Origin: an uncultured Bacilli bacterium
Lineage (GTDB): Bacteria > Bacillota_I > Bacilli_A > RF39 > UBA660
DNA: 8,611 nt
Direction of reading: 5' to 3'
NCBI GenBank assembly: GCA_947624125.1
Contig: CANQIY010000039.1
Span: 1-8,611, forward strand
The position numbers and the translations under genes are program-made. The notes under the pieces are model-generated. The model was not told the DNA's origin, did no database searches, and saw nothing but the letters and a program-made list of their open reading frames with translations. Shown piece after piece: positions 1-5,985 of this stretch (within the stretch, counting starts at the first letter, position 1; each line of letters opens with the position of its first letter).

Positions 1-180
1 TTTAACCACTGATGTATCAGATATACTACTATCTTTTCTTTTAACATTAAATGAATAACCAATAAGATTGCTATGCTCTTCTTTTATTAATAATCGGATA
101 TCTTTACTCGTGTATTCTTTAGCTCTGGCAAAATGAAAAGTATTAATATGGGATTTTATTTGATTAAGTAAATTATACAT
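1..180 (-). CDS. Hypothetical protein, N-terminal 60 residues (3' end off the window)
   Basis: The frame opens with ATG at 180 and stays open for exactly 60 codons to the left edge, so the C-terminus is missing. The ATG follows a strong ribosome binding site (AAGGAG, 6 nt upstream) and a near-consensus promoter at 203-231, so it is very likely a real gene with its own transcript. The visible part is hydrophilic and begins MYNLLNQIKSHINTFHFARA. It is rich in Lys, Ser and Ile, with no signal peptide, membrane segment or motif I recognise, and a cytoplasmic protein is the default reading. It lies downstream of, and in the same direction as, the SAP-domain gene, but the promoter between them suggests it is transcribed independently. 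No function is proposed. Confidence 0.6.
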   Translation of the reverse strand, partial: MYNLLNQIKSHINTFHFARAKEYTSKDIRLLIKEEHSNLIGYSFNVKRKDSSISDTSVVK

Positions 181-202
181 ATATACTCCTTTTTTTAAAG
201 AT

Positions 203-231
203 ATAATAACATTTGTTTGCTAATATGTAAA
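203..231 (-). promoter_or_regulatory. SigA-type promoter for the partial gene at 1-180
   Basis: On the minus strand, TTTACA (231-226) and TATTAT (208-203) are separated by exactly 17 nt. Each hexamer is one mismatch from the vegetative consensus. The -10 box lies about 22 nt before the ATG, leaving room for a short leader with the AAGGAG site. It sits entirely in the 58-nt gap after the SAP gene's stop codon. Confidence 0.7.
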
Positions 232-238
232 GAAAAAA

Positions 239-1891
239 CTATTTATTTTCTATATTACAGAAAATTTTTTTACTTTCCAAGGCTTTTTTAACTTCTTTTT
301 GCTCTTTTTTATTTATTACTAGTATTTCATCTGTTTTACATGAAGCACTTTGTACTTTTTTGATATCTTTAATTATACTTGCAAATTCTTTCGGATACTC
401 TAATATGGTTACTTCTTTAATTTTAACTTTATTTAAAATGCTTTTGTAGTAATTAAAATCATCAACAATTTTAGATGGTATATTACTTGTATTATCTTTT
501 AAATAATTAAATATTTCATCAAGGGTTATTCCTAAATCAAGAGCTTTAGCAATACCTTTAAAGTTAAGATTATATACTATATAATCATTATCTTTTTCTT
601 TGGTTAAGAAACAATCAAAGAATAATATATGTTCCATATTACTCATATCATCAAAAACCATAATTTTATCATCAACAATTTTTAAAGGAATATTATTAAT
701 AATTAATTCATTAGTGTATTCTGCTAATCCTAATACTTGAGCTCCAAAATCTGTTAATTTAACATAACTATTTACTAAATATTCTCGATACCCATAATCA
801 TCATATTCACTATCTATTACTACATCTATAATACCTAAGGTAGCAAAATATTGCATTAAACATACATCTATTAATGGATAGTCAAATTCATCATATGAAC
901 ATCCATAATACCAATTATCATAATCACTTTTTTTCAAAACAGTTCCTAAAGCATTTCTAATAAAGTTGCCATTTTTCATTCGAATTTGTTCTCTGAATTC
1001 ATTAATATCAACCCATTCATCGATAGGTAATTTTTTTATGGCTTCTACAAGGAAATTTCTTATAGGATAAAAATTCTTAAAATTATATTTATAAACTCCT
1101 GAACGCATTCTTTCTATTTCGTTAATTTCATCAGAATCAATATAACTATCTAATAATAATTGAATCTTTTCAATTTTATTTAGTCTTAAATATTTTTTAT
1201 AATTGCTTCCTAAGATAATAACCTCTTTAGTATTATTAATAACTTTAGCACTTACTAATAAATCAATAAGTCCTTTCATAATAACCGTATCATCTGTCGT
1301 TTTAAAGTCTTCATCAACTCTTTTACTTATTTCTTGAATGTTAAAAATACTGATAAATCTTAAGCAATCTTTTTTAAGTATTTCCTTTTTTTTATCCGAT
1401 AATTTTATTTTAAACTCATTAACATATTTAATAAATTCATCAAAATAGAAAACACTTTCATCTTCTATTTCAATATTACCATAATGGTCAGTAAGATTAA
1501 TAGTATCCTTAGTCTTAGTATAGCTTATTTCATATGGAGGAACTATTTCATCAAGAACTTCTCTTATAAATTTAGGAATCTTTTTGCCAATAAAAAAATA
1601 ATTAACTTTCTTAAGAAATTGACCACTATACTTATATTTTTGGGTAATTTCATTAAGACTTTTTTCTAAAGGATTGTATCTTTGTTTAACAATGGTATCA
1701 ATATATTCTTTTTCATAATCATTAAGTTCATTATAGGTATTAATAACAAAATCAGGTTGATTATAAAACTCTATGATTCGTTCCATTAATTCCAGTTTGC
1801 GTCCATTTCTATCTAATTTTAAATTAGAAGCTACTTTCCGTAATTCATCACAATTCATATTATTTAATATAAAGTTTAATTCTTCAATCAT
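239..1891 (-). CDS. SAP-domain protein with helicase-associated (XPB/Ssl2 N-terminal-like) C-terminal region
   Basis: This 550-aa protein is probably cytoplasmic and DNA-binding; no signal peptide or membrane segment is seen. Residues 4-43 fit a SAP helix-loop-helix motif, with the ELRKVASNLKL and GRKLELMERI helices. Residues ~205-235 and ~340-390 look like winged-helix pieces; the latter ends in the wing-like stretch YVKLTDFGAQVLGL. Residues ~405-495 resemble the helicase-associated domain Pfam calls Helicase_C_3, related to the damage-recognition domain of XPB/Ssl2. The resemblance rests on the order hydrophobic strand, helix, KALDLGITLDEIFNYLKD, then IPSKIVDDFNYY. No Walker A or DEAD box is present, so it is not itself a helicase. 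Helicase-less proteins of this layout are known in Actinobacteria. Start: ATG at 1891 behind GAGGTAG; stop TAG. A role in DNA repair or nucleoid binding is inference from domains only, by memory without a profile search. Confidence 0.6.
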   Translation of the reverse strand: MIEELNFILNNMNCDELRKVASNLKLDRNGRKLELMERIIEFYNQPDFVINTYNELNDYEKEYIDTIVKQRYNPLEKSLNEITQKYKYSGQFLKKVNYFFIGKKIPKFIREVLDEIVPPYEISYTKTKDTINLTDHYGNIEIEDESVFYFDEFIKYVNEFKIKLSDKKKEILKKDCLRFISIFNIQEISKRVDEDFKTTDDTVIMKGLIDLLVSAKVINNTKEVIILGSNYKKYLRLNKIEKIQLLLDSYIDSDEINEIERMRSGVYKYNFKNFYPIRNFLVEAIKKLPIDEWVDINEFREQIRMKNGNFIRNALGTVLKKSDYDNWYYGCSYDEFDYPLIDVCLMQYFATLGIIDVVIDSEYDDYGYREYLVNSYVKLTDFGAQVLGLAEYTNELIINNIPLKIVDDKIMVFDDMSNMEHILFFDCFLTKEKDNDYIVYNLNFKGIAKALDLGITLDEIFNYLKDNTSNIPSKIVDDFNYYKSILNKVKIKEVTILEYPKEFASIIKDIKKVQSASCKTDEILVINKKEQKEVKKALESKKIFCNIENK

Positions 1892-1917
1892 GTACTACCT
1901 CAATTTCTATTAGTTAT

Positions 1918-1947
1918 ATTATAACCGAAGTAATACTTATTTTTAAA
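1918..1947 (-). promoter_or_regulatory. Probable promoter for the SAP-domain gene
   Basis: A perfect TATAAT (1923-1918, minus strand) lies 26 nt upstream of the ATG at 1891. The best -35 candidate is TTTAAA (1947-1942) at an 18-nt spacing, which is a weak match. The -10 is convincing and the -35 is not, so the promoter is either weak or activator-dependent. Confidence 0.45.
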
Positions 1948-2015
1948 GCTTTCTATGCTTTTTTGACAACATTTAACCTTAAATAAAATTAGGTTGGAAA
2001 GAGGGTTATAGTAAA

Positions 2016-2399
2016 TTAGCAAGCAAAACATACAGAATTATAAAAAGTATTCTTTATGAAAAAAAAAGTATAATAATAACTTTCTATGTAATCACTATCT
2101 GCAAAAGACTCAACATCACTAATTGTGAAATTTTCAATATTATCAAATTTTTCTCTTGCACTTTCCCTTCCTTCAGTTTGGGATGGGTCAAAATCTTTCA
2201 TCATATTAGCTCTATCAAAACTAATTGTTACTTCTTTGTCATAAGCATTTTTATAAGAATCTATTAAATAACCAGCGGTGTTTTTAATTGCTAGTGTTAT
2301 GGTACAAGTACAAGCAATAATTAAAATAATAATTCCTATTAAAATGTTTCTCCCTTTATTTCTTTTTATTGAAATCCATGCATTTTTTAATATATACAT
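2016..2399 (-). pseudogene. Truncated FtsX/MacB-type ABC transporter permease (N-terminal fragment)
   Basis: The start is excellent: ATG at 2399 behind AAAGGAGG. Residues 1-36 carry the typical opening of an FtsX-type ABC permease: a short amphipathic helix (MYILKNAWISIKRNKGRNIL), then a transmembrane segment (IGIIILIIACTCTITLAI). Residues ~37-109 are the beginning of the extracellular domain. Full permeases of this type are about 400 residues or more with three further membrane segments; this frame ends at 127. The last ~17 residues (FFFIKNTFYNSVCFAC) read through a run of nine T (2067-2059) into non-family sequence and a stop. No matching ATPase gene remains nearby. It is the likely target of the two-component system whose stubs lie upstream, and it has its own operator-promoter. 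A functional 127-aa product is unlikely. Confidence 0.75.
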
Positions 2400-2424
2400 A
2401 ATATTCCTCCTTTAATACAATATC

Positions 2425-2457
2425 ATTTTATGATGTAAATATTAAAGAAACATTAAA
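2425..2457 (-). promoter_or_regulatory. Response-regulator operator and -10 box upstream of the permease fragment
   Basis: The minus strand from 2457 to 2437 contains two direct TTTAAT boxes 11 bp apart, separated by GTTTC, and a third TTAATG lies 10 bp further upstream. One-turn spacing of direct repeats is the pattern bound by OmpR-family regulators. A -10-like TAAAAT (2430-2425) starts 14 nt after the start of the last TAAT, and no good -35 is present, as expected for an activated promoter. The 21-bp core matches 19 of 21 positions in the element at 3064-3084, with the same offset to the -10. The binding assignment is inference; the repeat and spacing are directly visible. Confidence 0.6.
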
Positions 2458-2458
2458 A

Positions 2459-2484
2459 AACATTAACTTTTTTTCGTTAATGTT
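2459..2484 (-). terminator. Hairpin terminator at the end of the histidine kinase remnant
   Basis: A perfect 9-bp inverted repeat, AACATTAAC / GTTAATGTT, encloses an 8-nt loop. On the minus strand it is followed directly by more T residues, giving a T-run after the stem. It overlaps the kinase's TAA stop (2485-2483). The stem is AT-rich and so not strong. One arm also sits against the operator repeats of the permease promoter, so the symmetry could partly be regulatory. Confidence 0.5.
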
Positions 2485-3016
2485 AATTTATTTTAAATTT
2501 AACTTCAAAAGTAGTATAGCCATCTTTAGAATAAGCTCTAATATTACCCTTATGAGCATTTACAATATTTTTAGCTATAGCTAATCCTAAACCATATCTT
2601 CCACTTTTTCGATTATGACTTTTATCATTACGATAAAATCTTTCAAATATTTTTTCACATTCATCGGGTGCTATAGCTTCACCTTTATTAATTACTTCCA
2701 ATTTTATTTCCGCTCTATCACTCGTTAAGTTAATTCTAATATTACTTTTTTCTTTTCCGTGACTAATAGCATTATCAATTAAAATTGATACTAACTCATC
2801 GATGCTTTCTTTATGGCACATAAAGTTTATTTTTTCTTCTATATTAGTTTCAATAGTTATATCTTTTTCGTAGGCTAAACTTTCAAATGTTAATGCTCTT
2901 TTTTCTACTATCATAGAAAGATTATTTTTACTAAAATTTTCACATTTTAAATATTCCGTTTTGGATAAATCAAGTAATCTTGTGATTAACATCGGCGATT
3001 GCTTCTTCATCTTCAA
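2483..3016 (-). pseudogene. Sensor histidine kinase remnant (catalytic ATPase half only)
   Basis: Homology to a two-component sensor kinase begins only at about 2990. It opens with the end of the dimerisation helix (LITRLLDLSKTEY) and continues through the HATPase domain: N box around ELVSILIDNAISHG (Asn82), a degenerate G1 box (NKGEAIAPDE), F box EKIFERFYRND and G2 box GRYGLGLAIAK. The sensor, membrane segments and the phospho-accepting His box are all missing. The nominal 177-codon frame would need a TTG start at 3016. Its first eight residues are just the 5' end of a response regulator gene read in another frame, so that start is an artefact. ATG at 2992 has no good ribosome binding site. 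A full kinase of this class has about 350-480 residues. It cannot signal without the His box. Confidence 0.8.
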
Positions 3017-3032
3017 TAACTAAAATTCTCAT
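2970..3032 (-). pseudogene. Response regulator stub (first ~14 codons, then frameshifted)
   Basis: ATG at 3032 lies behind a strong GAGGTGG ribosome binding site and opens with MRILVIEDEEAIAD, the classic first strand and acidic pocket of an OmpR-family receiver domain. After codon 14 the sequence joins the histidine kinase gene out of frame and stops at TGA (2972-2970), leaving a 20-residue peptide. The phospho-accepting Asp, the rest of the receiver and the whole DNA-binding domain are lost. The regulatory signals before it are intact, so the stub is probably still transcribed. The regulator and kinase genes were presumably adjacent, in the usual order, before an internal deletion joined them. 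Confidence 0.8.
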
Positions 3033-3051
3033 CCTACCACCTCAACTTAAA

Positions 3052-3084
3052 ATTATATATTATAAAAATTAAAGAAATATTAAA
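3052..3084 (-). promoter_or_regulatory. Operator and promoter of the two-component stub (autoregulatory copy)
   Basis: On the minus strand, two TTTAAT boxes 11 bp apart (3084-3064), separated by ATTTC, match the permease operator at 19 of 21 positions. A perfect TATAAT (3057-3052) begins 14 nt after the start of the last TAAT, the same offset as at the permease promoter. A second, overlapping TATAAT lies 7 nt nearer. The simplest reading is one OmpR-type regulator activating both its own operon and the transporter. Confidence 0.6.
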
Positions 3085-3114
3085 ACATTATTTGGCTTTA
3101 TTTCTATCCAAAAG

Positions 3115-3355
3115 ATAACATTTAAATTCAGTTGTCTTTAATTATATAACCACATAGCTTCTAACTTTCAAATTATAAAATAATAAATCAATATAATAAT
3201 CTTCATTTTCTATTTCTAAATGATATTGTCTTCCCCCAAACGCAAATCCATTACCTAATTCTAATAATAACTTAGTGATATTAGTAGTTAATTCTCTTTC
3301 AATATTAAGTTCTTTCACATCTTTATCAAAATGCCAATAAATTCAAAAAAGAAAA
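3115..3355 (-). pseudogene. Decayed YhcG/DUF1016 family PDDEXK nuclease, C-terminal fragment
   Basis: Translating the minus strand between 3355 and 3115 gives pieces of the conserved YhcG nuclease core. A piece reading FFEFIGI is followed, in a different frame, by DKDVKELNIERELTTN, then LLLELGNGFAFGGRQYHLE and NEDYYIDLLFYNLKVRSYVV. An in-frame TAA (3144-3142) interrupts it, after which LKTTEFK continues. In the family this reads as VVI-E-LKTTEFK, so the stop probably arose by GAA to TAA at the catalytic ExK glutamate. With a frameshift near 3335, a nonsense codon and the N-terminal half missing, it is dead. YhcG proteins are often found near restriction-modification genes and in mobile DNA, which agrees with the neighbours. 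Recognition is from memory of the family, but several conserved blocks agree. Confidence 0.7.
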
Positions 3356-3381
3356 TGATGTATATATTTATATTTCTAATA

Positions 3382-4284
3382 TTAAAAATCAATTCTTTTT
3401 CCTTTTTCACAATGATTAAAAAATTCATCTATTGAAATATGATACTTTGGTTTTTTATATTCATATAATACTAAATTTTCATTTTCATACATATTATTTA
3501 ATTCATATTTAATAAATTTATTTTTAATATCTAATAATAGACTTTTTTCTGTACTATATTCATGTATTCCTCTAAATACTACCCATGAATGTTCAAACCA
3601 ATAATATTTATCATTCTTTTTATAAGTTAAAAATGTATGTGTTGGACATTCATTGCCATCATAATGCACTATAAAATAAGTTTTTAGATGCCAATCATTT
3701 CCTTTAAAATAATATCTTTCTAGTTCTACTTGGTCCCAACATACTCCAATTTTATTTTTTATTACTTCCTTAGGCGACTGCAATATATAATTAGTAGAAA
3801 ATTCTTCATTTACCAAATTATGTTTCTTATTATCATTATCTAACCAACCATATTCTATATCATTCATTAAATTCATAACTTCTAATTCATTATAATAATT
3901 CCAAATATTTAATTGTCCTTTAGCTTTTATTGGAGCATTTAATGGTGTAATATCTTTTAACACCCAAGCATATCTTCCTTCTTCATATAAACCACAAATA
4001 TATTCTTGATAATTATTTTTCTTCATATTTTCTACATAATCTTTTGTCATGTATATGCAGTCAACTAAATTACATTTACAAATAATATTTCCATAATTTA
4101 ATAATGTATTTTCTACTAACTTCATTAATTCTTTATTTTCAAGACATTCTTTAGAGACTTTAATAGCACTGGCATGAATATATAATTCACCTCGGTAATT
4201 TGTTTTCCAACTTCGTGTTTCAATTAATTTTTTATTTTCCTTTATTAAAGTAGCATAAGGTTCTGTTATACTTAATACTTTCAT
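3382..4284 (-). CDS. ASCH domain fused to a transglutaminase-like cysteine domain
   Basis: This 300-aa cytoplasmic protein starts at ATG 4284 behind GGAGGT. Residues 1-129 are an ASCH domain (PUA-like beta barrel linked to RNA or nucleotide binding). They show the signature MKVLSITEPYATLIKENKK, then IETRSWKTNYRGELYIHAS, ending near AKGQLNIWNYY. Residues ~136-300 form a second domain that looks like a transglutaminase/papain-like fold. The candidate catalytic Cys182 is in GVCWDQ, His216 in CPTHTFL and Glu231 in WFEHSW. The predicted function of that half (cysteine peptidase or acyl transfer) is inference from the Cys-His-acid order. ASCH proteins are usually stand-alone at about 110-150 residues, so the fusion is notable. 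It is transcribed toward the YhcG remnant and divergently from the XRE regulator. No close family with a proven role comes to mind. Confidence 0.65.
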   Translation of the reverse strand: MKVLSITEPYATLIKENKKLIETRSWKTNYRGELYIHASAIKVSKECLENKELMKLVENTLLNYGNIICKCNLVDCIYMTKDYVENMKKNNYQEYICGLYEEGRYAWVLKDITPLNAPIKAKGQLNIWNYYNELEVMNLMNDIEYGWLDNDNKKHNLVNEEFSTNYILQSPKEVIKNKIGVCWDQVELERYYFKGNDWHLKTYFIVHYDGNECPTHTFLTYKKNDKYYWFEHSWVVFRGIHEYSTEKSLLLDIKNKFIKYELNNMYENENLVLYEYKKPKYHISIDEFFNHCEKGKRIDF

Positions 4285-4594
4285 ATGAAACCTCCATTTT
4301 ATTTATTAGATACCATTTTCTTTTATTATATTTAATACTTTACCTACTATTTTTGACTTTAAATCTATAATTTCTAATAAAATTATACTATATTAGAACA
4401 ATATTTTCTATAATTCAATGAAAATGATTTAAATACTCCTTCCTTAAGACTTCATTCTATGAAAAAATTCTTCATTATTCTAAATAATAGATATACTTCG
4501 TTTGTAAATATATAATTTATGTCAAGTGAACTTTTGGTATGTGTAATAATTTAGCAAAATAATATATACTTTTTCTTGGAAGGAGTAAAAAATT
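4285..4594. other. Divergent intergenic region between the ASCH gene and the XRE regulator
   Basis: These 310 nt carry no credible open frame on either strand. They hold the ribosome binding site of the ASCH gene (GGAGGT) at the left end and that of the XRE gene (GGAAGGAG) at the right end, and therefore presumably both promoters. Several TATAAT-like hexamers occur: 4511-4516 on plus, and two on minus between about 4330 and 4390. None has a convincing -35 at 16-18 nt, so no start site is assigned. A TTGACT at 4353-4358 (plus) lacks a well-placed -10. No long inverted repeat that would mark an operator is evident. Confidence 0.5.
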
Positions 4595-5053
4595 ATGGAA
4601 CAAGAAAAAATAGGCAAATTTATTGCAATGACAAGAAAAGAAAAAAATTTAACTCAAGAACAACTTGCTGAAAAATTAGGAATCACTAAAAATGCTGTCA
4701 GTAAATGGGAACGAGGATTAGGACTTATGGATATATCTTTATTAAAACCATTAAGTAACATATTAGGTGTAACAGTAACCGAAATTTTAAATGGAGAACG
4801 TGTTAATAAAGATGATGTTGCTTTAAAAAGTGAAGAAATTTTACTTAAAACTATTGATTATTCTAAAAAGAAACAAAAAAAAGTTCGGATTGTAACATTT
4901 ATATTAGGAATAATAATATCTTTGTTACTATTTAGTTTGGAAGCAATCTTATATATTAATAATGTTGATGAAAAAACAGCATATTTAATTTTTGGTATAT
5001 TTTTTATATTTTTCATTTGTGCAGATATTTTACTATGGATTAAAACAAAATAA
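4595..5053 (+). CDS. XRE-family transcriptional regulator with C-terminal membrane anchor
   Basis: This 152-aa protein has an N-terminal Cro/C1-type helix-turn-helix (residues ~7-61). The motif begins LTQEQLAEKLGITKNAVSKW and continues into the WERG ending typical of the family; dimerisation helices run to about residue 66. A lysine-rich linker (~residues 75-98, SKKKQKKVR) leads to two hydrophobic helices at ~98-121 and ~129-149, so the repressor is predicted to be held at the membrane. Start: ATG at 4595 behind GGAAGGAG at ideal spacing. It is the only plus-strand gene between the ASCH gene and the restriction-modification pair, and it converges on the endonuclease. It could repress itself or the divergent ASCH gene. 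It is too long, and carries the anchor, to be a classic restriction control (C) protein. The target is unknown. Confidence 0.85.
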   Translation: MEQEKIGKFIAMTRKEKNLTQEQLAEKLGITKNAVSKWERGLGLMDISLLKPLSNILGVTVTEILNGERVNKDDVALKSEEILLKTIDYSKKKQKKVRIVTFILGIIISLLLFSLEAILYINNVDEKTAYLIFGIFFIFFICADILLWIKTK

Positions 5054-5105
5054 ATAGTAACACTATTAAAATACTTTTAATCATTTTAATAAAATTTAGT
5101 CAAAG

Positions 5106-5147
5106 AAAAAGACAATTCTAGAAATTTATAAACTAAATTGTCTTTTT
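5106..5147. terminator. Bidirectional intrinsic terminator between XRE regulator and endonuclease
   Basis: A perfect 12-bp inverted repeat, AAAAAGACAATT (5106-5117) and AATTGTCTTTTT (5136-5147), encloses an 18-nt loop. It has T-runs on the 3' side on both strands, so it can end transcripts from both converging genes. Its right arm overlaps the TAA stop of the endonuclease (5148-5146) by two bases. A second, purely A/T inverted repeat (5065-5072 / 5083-5090) lies just after the XRE stop but lacks a T-run. Confidence 0.8.
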
Positions 5148-5985
5148 ATTTATTATCAACATCTAAAAAATAAAGTTCTTTAATTCTTTCTAAGGAATCT
5201 TTTATATATTGACAACTAATTTTATATTGTTCAAACACAATATTAAATCCCTCATCATCATTACAAACAAAGTTCCAATAATTATAACCAATAAGCAACT
5301 CTTCTTCAGCAAAATATTGTTGTACTCTTTCTTGCTTCCAATCATTACCCTCACCAAATTTATTATAAGCTGTTCCTAAAAATATACTGATTTCTTCATT
5401 TGTACCCATAATTTTATTTTTTAACAAAAAATATTCTTGAAGTAATTCTGTTTTTTCAGCTTTAGCCTTTTTGTTATCTAAATCACCTCCAGCTTTTAGT
5501 TCTATAATATAATGTTCTTTCTTCTCTTCATTATAAAAATAATTATCTGTTTCATGATTCTTCATGTAACTTTCAACATTACTAGGTTTTACCCATGTAA
5601 AATCAGAATAATCATTAACCATTGGCTTAACATGTTTATCATATTCTTGAAGTAAATAATCAATATGTTGACTTTGTTGAGGTAAAAGATAAGAATCTAT
5701 TCTTCCCCGTACTTCATATGATAACTTAGCAATAGAATTACCAATATTTTCTAAAACTTTTCCAAAACTTGAATCAAAAGAACGAACAAAGGCTGAATAA
5801 AACATAAATTCTTTACCTAATTCAGCCATAAAAACATTATTCTTTTTGGCATTAATTACACCATTCGGGTCATTTACTTCCGATGTATATCTAGCCTCAA
5901 AACCTTCTGCAAAACTTTTTATATTAGAATCTACTATAATTTTAATTGCTTCAATTTTTTGTTTTCTTATAATATCATTATTCAT
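5146..5985 (-). CDS. Type II restriction endonuclease, TdeIII-like
   Basis: The protein is 279 aa from the ATG at 5985. An in-frame ATG at 6003 would add MKWGKI but has no ribosome binding site, whereas 5985 follows GGGGGA; the start is the least certain point. It resembles the TdeIII family of PD-(D/E)xK endonucleases: an N-terminal helical part with FVRSFDSSFGKVLENIGNSI, a catalytic core YIIELKAGGDLDNKKAKAEK with candidate Glu162 and Lys164, and a late block FLGTAYNKFGEGNDWKQERV followed by an ELLIGYNYWNFVC stretch. Length fits the family. The protein would cut unmethylated DNA at a short palindrome. TdeIII itself is recalled as recognising GGNCC, but site specificity cannot be read from this sequence. 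The gene overlaps the end of the methyltransferase by 8 nt, which ties its expression to the protecting enzyme. It looks intact. Confidence 0.7.
   Translation of the reverse strand: MNNDIIRKQKIEAIKIIVDSNIKSFAEGFEARYTSEVNDPNGVINAKKNNVFMAELGKEFMFYSAFVRSFDSSFGKVLENIGNSIAKLSYEVRGRIDSYLLPQQSQHIDYLLQEYDKHVKPMVNDYSDFTWVKPSNVESYMKNHETDNYFYNEEKKEHYIIELKAGGDLDNKKAKAEKTELLQEYFLLKNKIMGTNEEISIFLGTAYNKFGEGNDWKQERVQQYFAEEELLIGYNYWNFVCNDDEGFNIVFEQYKISCQYIKDSLERIKELYFLDVDNK

Noticed and set aside
1484..1669. 61-codon open frame on the plus strand inside the SAP-domain gene
   Set aside because: It lies wholly antisense to a well-supported gene, has no ribosome binding site, and is a low-complexity hydrophobic translation expected from AT-rich antisense DNA.
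1942..1967. Possible terminator hairpin AAAGC...GCTTT followed by T residues (plus strand)
   Set aside because: The stem is only 5 bp, no plus-strand gene ends here, and the bases overlap the weak -35 region of the SAP gene.
4524..4533. AAGTGAACTT as a possible XRE operator
   Set aside because: The arms are only 4 bp and there is no second copy near the ASCH promoter to support it.
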